Assembly: GCF_000332335.1 (NCBI RefSeq)
Contig: NZ_KB235948.1
Location: 2,972 to 66,971, forward strand
DNA: 64,000 nucleotides
Origin: Kamptonema formosum PCC 10802
Lineage (GTDB): Bacteria; Cyanobacteriota; Cyanobacteriia; Cyanobacteriales; Oscillatoriaceae
Reading direction: 5' to 3'
Shown: piece after piece, positions 1-8,564 of the stretch
Layout of the letters: each line of letters begins with the position of its first letter
Numbering within the stretch: the first letter of the stretch is position 1
Notes under the pieces: model-generated
The model's database searches: none
Told to the model about the DNA's origin: nothing
Seen by the model: the letters and a program-made list of their open reading frames with translations, nothing else
Program-made: the position numbers and the translations under genes

Positions 1-783
1 TGAGGGGGAAGCCTCGATGAGTTTGCAAATCTTCTGAGTCAGAAACGGCTGTCCGCCAGTCCACGCTATAATCTCAGCCAAAACACCCTCCGGATTCCCC
101 ACCGTTTCCCCCAGCCCCTGCGCCAGAGGCAAAGCCGCCGGCAGTTCAAACCCCGCCATCTCAATCGCCCTGCCAATATTAAACGGCGTGCGAGTTTTGT
201 CCGCAATCAAATCCGAGGGAGTGCACACTCCCAGCAGGCAAAAACCGAGCCGGCTGTATTCCGGACTGTCAGCCCGCTTATTATAGCACGCCCTAATCCA
301 AGCAAAGAAATCGTCCGTCGGAAATCTTAAAGCCAGAACGCTGTCTATTTCATCGATAAATATGCTAATATTAGATTGAACCTCTGCCAGCACCACCGTT
401 CCGATAAACTCATCCAAACGCTGCACCGGCGGCAGGATTTCCCGCTCTTTCCACCACGCCCGCAAATTAACTTTGCCGGCCAGGTCTAGACTGCTGGCCA
501 AACTCCGGGCCATGCCGGCATACCACTGTTCCGAAGTGAGTTCCTGACTGCCAATAGCAGTCAGGTCAATAGACGCGCAGGCAAATCCTTCCGCTTGCAG
601 CCGGCGCATGGTTTGCACCCGCAGGGAAGATTTGCCCATTTGCCGGCAGTTGAGCACATAGCAAAACTCGCCGGCTTTCAACCCCTGATAGAGATCCTCA
701 TCTGCTTGTCGCCGCACATAGGTGGGAGCGTCAGCCGGCAGGCTCCCCCCGACTTGATACACTGATGCTTCTGCTGTGCTCAT
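1..783 (-). CDS. AAA-like domain ATPase, N-terminal part (runs off window)
   Basis: The minus-strand frame opens with ATG at 783 and stays open to base 1, so only the first 261 residues are present. The protein matches the cyanobacterial AAA-like family (AAA_35 type): an N-terminal YVRRQAD/LY segment, the phosphate-binding stretch 'NCRQMGKSS' near residue 50, then a hydrophobic 'ISIFIDEID' Walker B near residue 140. Family members usually carry WD40, TPR or CHASE2 modules further on, which would lie outside the window. The substrate is unknown and a signalling or STAND-like scaffold role is only inferred. It is not obviously co-transcribed with the chemotaxis operon, because a palindromic repeat element at 915-1013 lies between them. 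Confidence 0.85.
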   Translation of the reverse strand, partial: MSTAEASVYQVGGSLPADAPTYVRRQADEDLYQGLKAGEFCYVLNCRQMGKSSLRVQTMRRLQAEGFACASIDLTAIGSQELTSEQWYAGMARSLASSLDLAGKVNLRAWWKEREILPPVQRLDEFIGTVVLAEVQSNISIFIDEIDSVLALRFPTDDFFAWIRACYNKRADSPEYSRLGFCLLGVCTPSDLIADKTRTPFNIGRAIEMAGFELPAALPLAQGLGETVGNPEGVLAEIIAWTGGQPFLTQKICKLIEASPS

Positions 784-914
784 GGCTCTATCTCACCTTG
801 GAGTCTGAATCAGAATTTTTCCTCATTTCCCCCTGTCTCCTCCGGTCTTGGCGTCTCCTCGCGGGGGGTCATTATTACCGCTTCTGGCTGGAATTTATAA
901 CTCCCCCTTCCCTA

Positions 915-1013
915 TTATAGCGGTTTTCATCTGAGTGAGCTACTGAGAAACCCGGTTTCTTAAAGAAACCGGGTTTCTGGCATGTACTTCATCCAACTGA
1001 AAACCGCTATATA
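915..1013. repeat. Palindromic MITE-like element, GAAACCCGGTTTC family, copy 1
   Basis: The ends are inverted (TATAGCGGTTTTCA at the left, its complement at 998-1011) around a central hairpin, 945-978, with arms GAAACCCGGTTTC and GAAACCGGGTTTC. Related copies lie at about 4595-4673, 12478-12574, 28305-28384 and 35140-35172. This copy lies just beyond the 3' end of cheA, where it could act as a transcript-end hairpin. It carries no coding capacity. Confidence 0.75.
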
Positions 1014-1050
1014 TCAGAGCCGGTGCTCCCAACAGTACCCACACCAACCC

Positions 1051-4000
1051 TTAGCGATGAGCTTCCAAAAGTTGAGAGACAACCTGTAACAGCTGAACTT
1101 CACTGTAAGGCTTCGTGAAGTAATGAGAAGCGCCCAATTCCAGCGCGGTTTGCCGGTGTTTAGCGCCGCTGCGGGAGGTGAGCATGGCTACGGGAAGGCT
1201 GGCTAATTGGGAGTCGGATTTTATCGCCCGCAGCAGTTCAAATCCATCCATGCGGGGCATTTCAATATCGGCGATGACTAGGGAGCAATCCAAACCGCTT
1301 TGCAACTTTTCCAGGGCCTCCTGGCCATCTTTGGCCTGAACCACCCGGTAGCGAGCCCGATTCAGCGTCAGTGCCAGCATCTGGCGGATGGTGTAAGAAT
1401 CGTCCACGACCAAAATTTGCGCCGGCAGCCGGGGCGGCAGTAGAGATGGGGAGCCGGGATTTGGGGATTGGGGGATTGGGATTGCGCTTGGAGAGGGGGC
1501 GGAAGTTTGAAGTTGTGGGGGCGGTTGGTGCGGGGCATTGTGGTGCCGGCTGGGCGCGAAATCTTGCACTCTGGCTGCCCCCAGAGTGCGGGCCTGAAAT
1601 TGGCCAATTAGATCGTCCACATCCAGAATGGTAACAGCACGGCCATCTCCCAGAATCGTGCAGCCAAGGATGCCGTGAGGTTTAGACAGGGGTGCCGGCA
1701 GAGGTTTGACGACGATTTCCTGCTGGCCGACCAGGCGCTCAACTGCTGTGGCCAGAATGCCCTCACTGGAAGCGAGGACGATTACGGGGATGTGGTCTTG
1801 GGCGATGGGGTCGGGAGACGGGCCATCGGGATGGGGAATGCTGTATTTGACCAGTTCCTGCAGGCGCACGAGGCGGATAAACTCCCCCCGCCAGCGCAAC
1901 ATGGGCTGGGTGCCGGCCATATGGATCTGGTGCCCTTCCAGGTGGAGAATCTCCTCGACGGCATCCAGGGGCACGGCTACCGTATTGCGGTCGGTTCGCA
2001 CCAGCAAAGCGTCTGCGATGGACAGCATCAGGGGCAGCTTCAGGATAAAACTGGTGCCTTTTCCAACGCGGGAGTCCACTTTCACCGTTCCCCGGACAAG
2101 CCGGAGATTGGTGCGAACCACATCCAAACCCACCCCCCGACCGGAAAGGTCGGTCACCTGACCGGCAGTGGTGAGCCCGGGCCAGAACAAAAATTCATAA
2201 AGTTCAGCGGTGGAGAGTTCGCGGGCTTGTTCCGGTGTGATATAATTATTTTCCACAATTCGCCGGCGAATGGCTTCCGGGTCAATTCCCCTGCCGTCAT
2301 CGCTGACCGTAATGATGGTTTTGCCGCCTTGATGGCGAGCTTCGATTTCAATTTGGCCGGTTGCCGGCTTCCCTGCCGCCTTGCGCACGGAAGGCGGCTC
2401 AATCCCGTGGTCAAAGGCGTTGCGCACCAGATGCACTAGCGGATCGCGCAGGGCGTCGAGCAAGCTCTCATCAATTTTGGTGTCGCGCCCGAAAAGCTCC
2501 AAATTCACCTGTTTGTGGTGGGTTTGGCACAGGTCCCGCACCGCTCTCGGCAGGTGATCCACCGCCCGGCTGAAAGGCACCACCCGCAACTGCATCACCC
2601 GCGCTCGCAAGTCGTCGCAGATGCGGCGCAGGTGATCTGTGCTGCGCTCGAACTTGGTGGCCAGTTCGTCAATTTTGCTGGCCGACTGGGCGATAGCTTG
2701 GGTTGTCTCAATCACTTCCCCCGCAGTGGAGTGGAATTCTGTATACTCGTCCATCTCCAGAGGATCGAAGAAAGCGGTAAGGGGCGATGGGGCGACCGGC
2801 GCTGGAAATTGAGCTTCCCAAACCGGCGGTTTGTCTTGCTGAACATACCCCCCACCCCGCGCCCCACTGCCGGCGAGCCGGTCATACTCTTCCCGCAGCT
2901 GGCTTCCGTACTGATTTAAATCTAAAATTTTTCGCCGGATGCGCCTGACTTCATTTCGCAGCTGGGATTCCTGAAGTTCTAAATTTGTCCGGTTAATCAC
3001 TAACTCTCCCACGAGATTGATTAACTCCGTCAGGCGTTCCAAGTCAACCCGGATGGTGGGGCGCGCTTCCACCGGCACCGGCACCCCTGCCCTTGCGGGG
3101 CGCTGCATTTGTGCCGGCATCTCTGACTCGCCGGCAGAATCTGCCGGCAGCAATTCCTCACCGGCACGCAATTCCACATCAGAAGATTCTGTGAGGGAGT
3201 AATTGTCAGCGAGCGAAGATGAATCCGTGTTTTCTCTTAACTCCTCATTTCCGATTTCGCTGTCATCGCTGAACTCCTCACTCACGCTTTTTGTTTTCAC
3301 ACTTTGCGCCACAAAAATTGGCTTACCGGAACACACTTGCTCGCGGGCAACTCGCAAGAAAAGTGCAATTTCTCCGCCAGACGATCGCAGCATTTCGGCA
3401 CTCAAATCGGGAGTTTCAATCAGGGAGCGCAAAGCCTCAGCGATTTGGCCGTATTCCGGAAGATTTAGCATGCCGGCAACGCCTGACAGCTGGTAATAAA
3501 TCTCGCTGACGGCGCGGACGGTTTGCTCCAAAGTTTCTGGCAAAACTTGCGAAATCTCTGTTTCTAAACGGTTGAGCACCGGCGGCAAATCGCGCTCAAA
3601 AATCGCCTGGATCGCCGGCGCGATGGAACTGCCGGCAGCAACCGAGCTTTGCGGAGGCGCTTGTTTTTTGCCGTACTCGGCTTCCAGTTGAGCTTTCAGC
3701 TGGGAGATCGGCAAATACGGTTCAGAATCGATATTCTCGGATGCTTCCGCACTCTCACTTGGCGGGAGGGGCGAGCCTGCCGGTGAGGAATTTCCAGGTA
3801 AAATCGATAAACTGTCGCCCGGAGGCTTCGCCCCGATTTGAATGGTGCCGGCAATCTTTCTCAGACAATCGACTCCGCGCAACAGAGCTGTTACCGTTTC
3901 CCGGTCTAAGTAGGACAGGTCCGCCTTATCGCGCAAAATCGAAAAACAGTCTTCTAAAGCGTGAGCTGCCTGAGAGATCGTTTCAAAACCAAACATTCGA

Positions 4001-4173
4001 GCCGAGCCTTTAATCGAGTGGGCGGCTCGGAACATCTCCTTAACCAATTGCAGTCGCGTCTCGCCGGTGCCCCCGCTTTCCATCGCCAGCAAATTCGTTT
4101 CTAGCAATTGCAGGAATTCCTGTGTTTCGGCGATAAATACGCCGATAAGTTGGCTGTAATCTTGGGAATTCAT
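1051..4173 (-). CDS. cheA: CheA-type hybrid histidine kinase with C-terminal receiver (HmpE/TaxAY/PilL-like)
   Basis: This 1040-residue protein is the kinase of the chemotaxis-like operon and would pass phosphate to CheY-like partners. It has an N-terminal HPt domain (phospho-His near 52 in 'AAHSIKGSARMFG'), a second HPt-like helical region (about 190-300), a dimerisation region, a HATPase domain with N-box 'LVRNAFDHG' near 585 and 'GRGVGLDVV' near 680, a CheW-like domain (about 720-860), a proline-rich linker and a receiver (about 918-1040, acceptor Asp near 967 in 'IADIEMPRMDG'). I start it at the ATG at 4173 because the 50 residues upstream are low-complexity and the HPt domain begins at 'MNSQDYSQ'. 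It is the last gene of the operon. The architecture matches CheA hybrids of cyanobacterial motility systems. Confidence 0.93.
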   Translation of the reverse strand: MNSQDYSQLIGVFIAETQEFLQLLETNLLAMESGGTGETRLQLVKEMFRAAHSIKGSARMFGFETISQAAHALEDCFSILRDKADLSYLDRETVTALLRGVDCLRKIAGTIQIGAKPPGDSLSILPGNSSPAGSPLPPSESAEASENIDSEPYLPISQLKAQLEAEYGKKQAPPQSSVAAGSSIAPAIQAIFERDLPPVLNRLETEISQVLPETLEQTVRAVSEIYYQLSGVAGMLNLPEYGQIAEALRSLIETPDLSAEMLRSSGGEIALFLRVAREQVCSGKPIFVAQSVKTKSVSEEFSDDSEIGNEELRENTDSSSLADNYSLTESSDVELRAGEELLPADSAGESEMPAQMQRPARAGVPVPVEARPTIRVDLERLTELINLVGELVINRTNLELQESQLRNEVRRIRRKILDLNQYGSQLREEYDRLAGSGARGGGYVQQDKPPVWEAQFPAPVAPSPLTAFFDPLEMDEYTEFHSTAGEVIETTQAIAQSASKIDELATKFERSTDHLRRICDDLRARVMQLRVVPFSRAVDHLPRAVRDLCQTHHKQVNLELFGRDTKIDESLLDALRDPLVHLVRNAFDHGIEPPSVRKAAGKPATGQIEIEARHQGGKTIITVSDDGRGIDPEAIRRRIVENNYITPEQARELSTAELYEFLFWPGLTTAGQVTDLSGRGVGLDVVRTNLRLVRGTVKVDSRVGKGTSFILKLPLMLSIADALLVRTDRNTVAVPLDAVEEILHLEGHQIHMAGTQPMLRWRGEFIRLVRLQELVKYSIPHPDGPSPDPIAQDHIPVIVLASSEGILATAVERLVGQQEIVVKPLPAPLSKPHGILGCTILGDGRAVTILDVDDLIGQFQARTLGAARVQDFAPSRHHNAPHQPPPQLQTSAPSPSAIPIPQSPNPGSPSLLPPRLPAQILVVDDSYTIRQMLALTLNRARYRVVQAKDGQEALEKLQSGLDCSLVIADIEMPRMDGFELLRAIKSDSQLASLPVAMLTSRSGAKHRQTALELGASHYFTKPYSEVQLLQVVSQLLEAHR

Positions 4174-4324
4174 CGGTGTTAGACGGGATTTGCTAATGGT
4201 TGGCGCGAAAGGCAAAGGAAGGGGGAGCGGGGGAGAGCGCAAGTGTAGAGTTTTTGCACGGCTATGGGGCAGGGGTGTGAAGTTAAAGTTAATAATGAAC
4301 CGCCAAGACGCAGAGATCGCCAAG

Positions 4325-4609
4325 AAAGAAGAGGGAGTTGCCGGCGGAAAACGCCATTACAGCGAACCCAGCGCCCGTGTTCGCCGGCGCGGACAGCTTC
4401 TATGGTAGCATTGAGCGCCGGCAAGTTGGTTTGGGCGGCGATTTGAGAGAGCGACGTTACTATTTTACTGATTTGTTGCGAACTTTCTCCCAAGCGCTTT
4501 ATCATGTTGGAGGTTTGGGAAATGGTTTGCCGCAGTTCGTTAATCCCCTCTCGTGCCAGAGCTACAGCTTCCCCACTGGCGAAACGCTGTCTCCGCGCTA
4601 TCTCTGCCA
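4325..4609 (-). pseudogene. Decayed fragment of a third methyl-accepting receptor (signalling domain only)
   Basis: Read on the minus strand, this stretch encodes '[20 protein letters not shown]' and then '[20 protein letters not shown]', which aligns closely with the signalling domains of the two intact receptors next door ([16 protein letters not shown]). After the AGE motif the homology breaks up: 'WVRCNGVF' replaces the expected '[11 protein letters not shown]'. Towards the other side it ends at a palindromic repeat element. There is no input domain, no complete hairpin tip and no plausible start. It is a remnant of a duplicated receptor between cheA and the ethylene-receptor-like gene, or the scar of a recombination that lost most of it. 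Confidence 0.8.
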
Positions 4610-4673
4610 GAAACCCGGTTTCTTTAAGAAACCGGGTTTCTCAGTCCCTCTCAAAGGATGAAAATCGCTATAG
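4595..4673. repeat. Palindromic element, GAAACCCGGTTTC family, copy 2
   Basis: The hairpin arms lie at 4610-4622 and 4628-4640, and the right terminus GAAAATCGCTATAG ends at 4673. The left end merges with the receptor pseudogene, so the element may have inserted into the decaying gene. Confidence 0.65.
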
Positions 4674-4684
4674 TTCTGGCGGGA

Positions 4685-7600
4685 TTAGGTGCTGAAGTGC
4701 TGCACTGAACGCTGCAATTCACTGACTGTGGTGGCTAAGCGATCCAGGGAGGCGGTCACGTCTCGGGATTTATCTGCCGTGGTGGTGGAAATTGCAGCGA
4801 CTTTCTGCATGCTGGCGGAAATGTCTTCGGCAGAAACAACCTGCGCTTGAGAGGCGCGGGTGATGGTTTGAATGAGCGAGTTAATCTCCTGGCTAACTTC
4901 CATAATAGCAATCAGGTGGGTTTTGGCTTCTGCGGCGAGAGAGGTGCCGGCGACGACTTCTCGGGTGCCGGCTTCCATCGCTTCCATCACCCGCCCGACT
5001 TCGCTCCTGATCTGCTCGACAATATCGGAGATTTCTTCGGTAGCTTCTGCGGAGCGTTCGGCGAGTTTGCGGACTTCCTCGGCGACGACGGCAAACCCCA
5101 GCCCCTGTTCGCCGGCGCGGGCGGCTTCAATGGTGGCGTTGAGTGCCAGCAAGTTAGTTTGGGAGGCAATTTTGGAGATAGAGGTAACGATTTTGCCGAT
5201 TTGTTGGGAGCTTTCTCCCAGGCGTTTCATCATCTTGCCGGTTTGGGAAATGGTCTGGCGCAGTTCGTTAATTCCTGACACGGTGCGGTCTACAGCCAGC
5301 CCGCCGGCGCGGGCTGTTTGGGCGGCTTGTTGGGCGACTCGCTCTGCTTTTTGGGAGATGTCAGATACTTCTTTAATAGAGTTGACCGTTCGCTCAATTT
5401 GCTGTAAGGCGCTTTCAATCTGTTGGGCTTGATGCCCGGCTTGTTTGGCCAGTTCCTTGGTGTCGCTAATCGATGCGGCAGACCGATCTCGCACCCCTTC
5501 AGCCACCTCCTGAATGCCGGTGACGACTTGCCGCAAAGACTCTATCAGGAAGTTGAAGGATTGCGCAACCGCTGCCAGGATGCTGTCGGACACCGGCGCT
5601 GTCACCGTCAGGTCCCCTTTGGCTGCGCCTTTGATTTCATTTAACAGGTTCTCGACTTGTTGGGTGAGGGAATCGGCTTCGGCTTTCCTTTCTGCCGCTA
5701 ATTTTTCCAGCCTGTCTTCGGCGAGTTTGCGGTCAGTGATGTCAAAGCGAATGCCAATATATTTGACAATTTTGCCGCCGGGGTCAAAAATTGGCGCAAT
5801 CGTGGTGTTCACCCAGTATAATGAACCATCTTGGCGCTTATTTTTGATTTCTCCTTGCCAGACTCTGCCGCGAGTGATAGTGGCCCACATCTCTTTAAAA
5901 AAGGACTTGGGGTGATAGCCAGAGTTGATAATGCGGTGGTTTTTCCCTATAAGTTCTTCCCGGCTATATTCTGAGATTTGGCAAAACTTGTCATTGACAA
6001 AAGTAATGGTTCCTTTTAAATCCGTTTCGCTGACAATCGCCGCTTTGTCGAGGGCTTTCTGCCTGGTTTTCAATTCCTCAGCCATGCGGTTTTGCTCTTC
6101 CGCCAGCTGTTTGAGGCGCTCCTCTGTCCGCTTGTTTTCGGTGATGTCGTGAGCGATAGCGTACAGCAATTGCTGCGCCGGGTCGGGCTTTGCAGTCCAC
6201 GCCAGCCAGCGGTAGGAGCCATCCTTGCAGCGGTAGCGATTTTCAAAGTAGAGGGAGGTCAGGCCGGTGGCCAGTTTTTGCGCTTCGGCAATCGTCGCTT
6301 CCCGATCCTCCGGATGGACAAGCTCGATAAATGCAATGCCTGCCAGTTCCTCTGGCGTGTAGCCCAGGATGGGTGCCCACGCCGGGTTGAGGCGTTTGAA
6401 ATTGCCATTCATATCGGCAATGCACAGCAGGTCGAGAGAGAGGGTGAAAAAGCCGTCGCGCTCTTGTTCTGCCCGCTTTCGCTCGGTGATGTCGATTCCC
6501 ATTTCCAGCACCAGCAGCGTGCCATCGATGTCAGAGAATGGGTAATCGTAAATCTGGTAGGTGCGGCCTGTGTTTGCGTCGGGCCACTCCCAAGTTTGCG
6601 GAGTTTTGGTGTCGAAAACCCGGAACGTGGGGCACTCCTCGCAAGGCTCTTGCCGACCGGCCATCGTGGCGTAACAGGCTTTGCCTTCGGGCTCCCCAAA
6701 CTGCTCCCGGAACTGCCGGTTGGCCAAGCGCACCGAATAATCGGGTGCCTGGAGGTACAGGAAAGCGGGAATGCCGTCAATGAGGGAGCGCAAACGCTGC
6801 CGCTCTGCCTGCAATGCTGCCTCCGCCTGTTTCCGCTCGCTGATGTCGGTAAAGATGGCAATAATTCCCAGCTGTTCGCCCCTGTCATCTTTCACTGCAG
6901 TGCTGCGCAGGAACGCCGGCTTTGAAACGCCGGTGCGAGTGCGGATTTCTATCTCGCCGCTCCAAGAATTTCCCCCGATTGCGGCAGCGATGGCAACTCT
7001 TGCTATTTCCGGAGCCTTAAACACCGCCTTTTGCCCCGCTGCGGCGCTCAGCCGGTCGGCAGTTGCGCATTCAAACAGCTCCGAGAACGCTCTGTTTTGA
7101 TAGATTGGAGTGCCGGTCATGTCGGCAATCAAGATAGCGTCACCGGCACATTCTACCGCTTGTGTCACCCGCTGCAGGGACTCAATTAATCGCGTCTTTT
7201 CTTCTTCCGCCCGCTTGCGATCGCTCATATCGCGGGCGATGGTGGAAATAAACTCAACCTCCCCACTTTCCGATCTGTGCGCCATAATCACCTGGGAGAC
7301 AGGAATTTCCGGACTGTTGCGGTACTGCAAAACAGTTTCGCCGCTCCAGACACCGTTTTTGATTGCGCTTGGCAGCCCTGTGTTTAAAATCAGTTCAGCT
7401 GCCGACTTGGCGCAAAATTCAGAGTTGTGGATGCCGGAAATATCCTCATTTTCCCCAATGCCCAACAAACGCCTGCCAGCCCGATTGATATAAAGCGAGT
7501 ATCCATCGGTGCCGGCGGTGCCCACGCAGTCTGAGGTCATCTCCAAAATGTCAGCCAGACGCTTCAGGGAGGCTTCTGAGCGCTTGCGCTCGGTGATGTC

Positions 7601-8389
7601 TTGCCAGCTGCCGACGATTTCCACCATAGCGCCTGCGTCATCGCGCACCAGCCTCCGCTCGTCGCACAGCCACAGGTAGGTGCCATCTTTGCGCTCAAAC
7701 CGATATTCTTCTGAGTGTGCTAGAAGCTCAAACAGCTTGTAACGGGTGGCTTTCAGGCGCTTTGCGTCTTCTGGGTGAATGCGACGGCTCCAGAAGGATG
7801 TGTCCTCGATAAATTCCCTCGCTTCCCAGCCGGTCAGGGTCTTGACATTCTCTGACAAATATGCATATTCGCCGCTGTTTTTGCAGCTGTAAATCACAGC
7901 TGGGCTACTGGCCAGCAACTGTTGCAGCCTCGCCTGAGTGGCTTGCAGGGCTGACTCCGCCTGCCGGCGCTCGGCAATTTCTTTTTCCAGGGCTAGGTTG
8001 GCTGCCTGCATCTGGGCTGGACTGGGCAGAGCCAGCGCCTCGGGCATCAGTGGCACCAGCATGCCGGCAGTGTACACCGAAACCGCAGCGGTTATGGCTT
8101 TGACGAAACCGCTCAGCCAGTAATCCGGGTGCCACAGCACCCACACTTCCATCAGGTGAGTGGTGCCGCAGCTGACGATAAAGGCACCAAACAGCAGGAA
8201 AATCCAGCTGAAAGGCAGGTCGCGCCGCCGGCGGACGAAATAAATCAGGAGAATGGGAATTGCCCAATAGGATACGGCGATTAACAAATCTGAAACCAGG
8301 TGGAGCCCCACTAATTCTGGCTTCCACAGGTAGCAGTGCCCGTGGGGAATAAAAGGGCCGGCAAAAAAGGTTTTCCAATCTTCTAGCAT
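4685..8389 (-). CDS. Ethylene-receptor-like, six-PAS methyl-accepting chemotaxis protein
   Basis: This 1234-residue receptor starts with three membrane helices (about 30-115) matching the ETR1 ethylene-binding domain. Asp34, Tyr41, Pro45, Cys74 and His78 keep the exact spacing of ETR1 Asp25, Tyr32, Pro36, Cys65 and His69; the Cys and His lie in '[13 protein letters not shown]'. A coiled segment and six PAS domains follow (about 150-266, 275-390, 400-517, 522-636, 640-751, 770-886), each ending in a DITERKR-like motif. PAS4 carries a '[16 protein letters not shown]' cysteine cluster. Then come a HAMP-like linker (about 905-960) and an MCP signalling domain with tip '[16 protein letters not shown]' near 1110. 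Known family: ETR1-type domains bind Cu(I) and ethylene. Inference: it couples ethylene and other PAS-sensed cues to the CheA of the same operon. Confidence 0.9.
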   Translation of the reverse strand: MLEDWKTFFAGPFIPHGHCYLWKPELVGLHLVSDLLIAVSYWAIPILLIYFVRRRRDLPFSWIFLLFGAFIVSCGTTHLMEVWVLWHPDYWLSGFVKAITAAVSVYTAGMLVPLMPEALALPSPAQMQAANLALEKEIAERRQAESALQATQARLQQLLASSPAVIYSCKNSGEYAYLSENVKTLTGWEAREFIEDTSFWSRRIHPEDAKRLKATRYKLFELLAHSEEYRFERKDGTYLWLCDERRLVRDDAGAMVEIVGSWQDITERKRSEASLKRLADILEMTSDCVGTAGTDGYSLYINRAGRRLLGIGENEDISGIHNSEFCAKSAAELILNTGLPSAIKNGVWSGETVLQYRNSPEIPVSQVIMAHRSESGEVEFISTIARDMSDRKRAEEEKTRLIESLQRVTQAVECAGDAILIADMTGTPIYQNRAFSELFECATADRLSAAAGQKAVFKAPEIARVAIAAAIGGNSWSGEIEIRTRTGVSKPAFLRSTAVKDDRGEQLGIIAIFTDISERKQAEAALQAERQRLRSLIDGIPAFLYLQAPDYSVRLANRQFREQFGEPEGKACYATMAGRQEPCEECPTFRVFDTKTPQTWEWPDANTGRTYQIYDYPFSDIDGTLLVLEMGIDITERKRAEQERDGFFTLSLDLLCIADMNGNFKRLNPAWAPILGYTPEELAGIAFIELVHPEDREATIAEAQKLATGLTSLYFENRYRCKDGSYRWLAWTAKPDPAQQLLYAIAHDITENKRTEERLKQLAEEQNRMAEELKTRQKALDKAAIVSETDLKGTITFVNDKFCQISEYSREELIGKNHRIINSGYHPKSFFKEMWATITRGRVWQGEIKNKRQDGSLYWVNTTIAPIFDPGGKIVKYIGIRFDITDRKLAEDRLEKLAAERKAEADSLTQQVENLLNEIKGAAKGDLTVTAPVSDSILAAVAQSFNFLIESLRQVVTGIQEVAEGVRDRSAASISDTKELAKQAGHQAQQIESALQQIERTVNSIKEVSDISQKAERVAQQAAQTARAGGLAVDRTVSGINELRQTISQTGKMMKRLGESSQQIGKIVTSISKIASQTNLLALNATIEAARAGEQGLGFAVVAEEVRKLAERSAEATEEISDIVEQIRSEVGRVMEAMEAGTREVVAGTSLAAEAKTHLIAIMEVSQEINSLIQTITRASQAQVVSAEDISASMQKVAAISTTTADKSRDVTASLDRLATTVSELQRSVQHFST

Positions 8390-8446
8390 AGTCGATAGTC
8401 ATCTATTTAGTAAGCTTTTAGGCTTTTAATCTTCCTGTCTGCCCAA

Positions 8447-8497
8447 AGGAGGCAGAGCCTCCTGGACGGCGTTCCCAGCCTGAGGCTGGGAACGAGG
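8447..8497. repeat. Short inverted repeat, GGAGGCGGAGCCTCC / GTTCCCAG-CTGGGAAC family
   Basis: The stretch holds two nested inverted repeats, AGGAGGCAGAGCCTCC followed by GTTCCCAGCC and GGCTGGGAAC. Related copies lie at 18371-18423 and 32382-32430. It sits between the two receptor genes. Confidence 0.6.
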
Positions 8498-8503
8498 GAT
8501 AAA

Positions 8504-8556
8504 ATCCAAAATCCAACATCCAACATCCAACATCCAACATCCAACATCCAACATCC
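8504..8556. repeat. 7-bp tandem repeat (CATCCAA)n
   Basis: About seven tandem copies of CATCCAA lie just beyond the 3' end of the 1271-aa receptor gene. This is low-complexity slippage-type sequence with no coding role. A looser relative (ATCCACAATC...) lies at 18540-18588 before the nurA start. Confidence 0.8.
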
Positions 8557-8564
8557 CCATGTCC

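Noticed and set aside
1371-2439. Plus-strand open frames across cheA
   Set aside because: They are antisense shadows of a well-supported gene with clear HATPase and receiver motifs.
4179-4505. Receptor fragment as an intact 108-aa gene
   Set aside because: It starts mid-domain, changes frame against its paralogues after the AGE motif and ends in intergenic sequence. It fits a pseudogene better.
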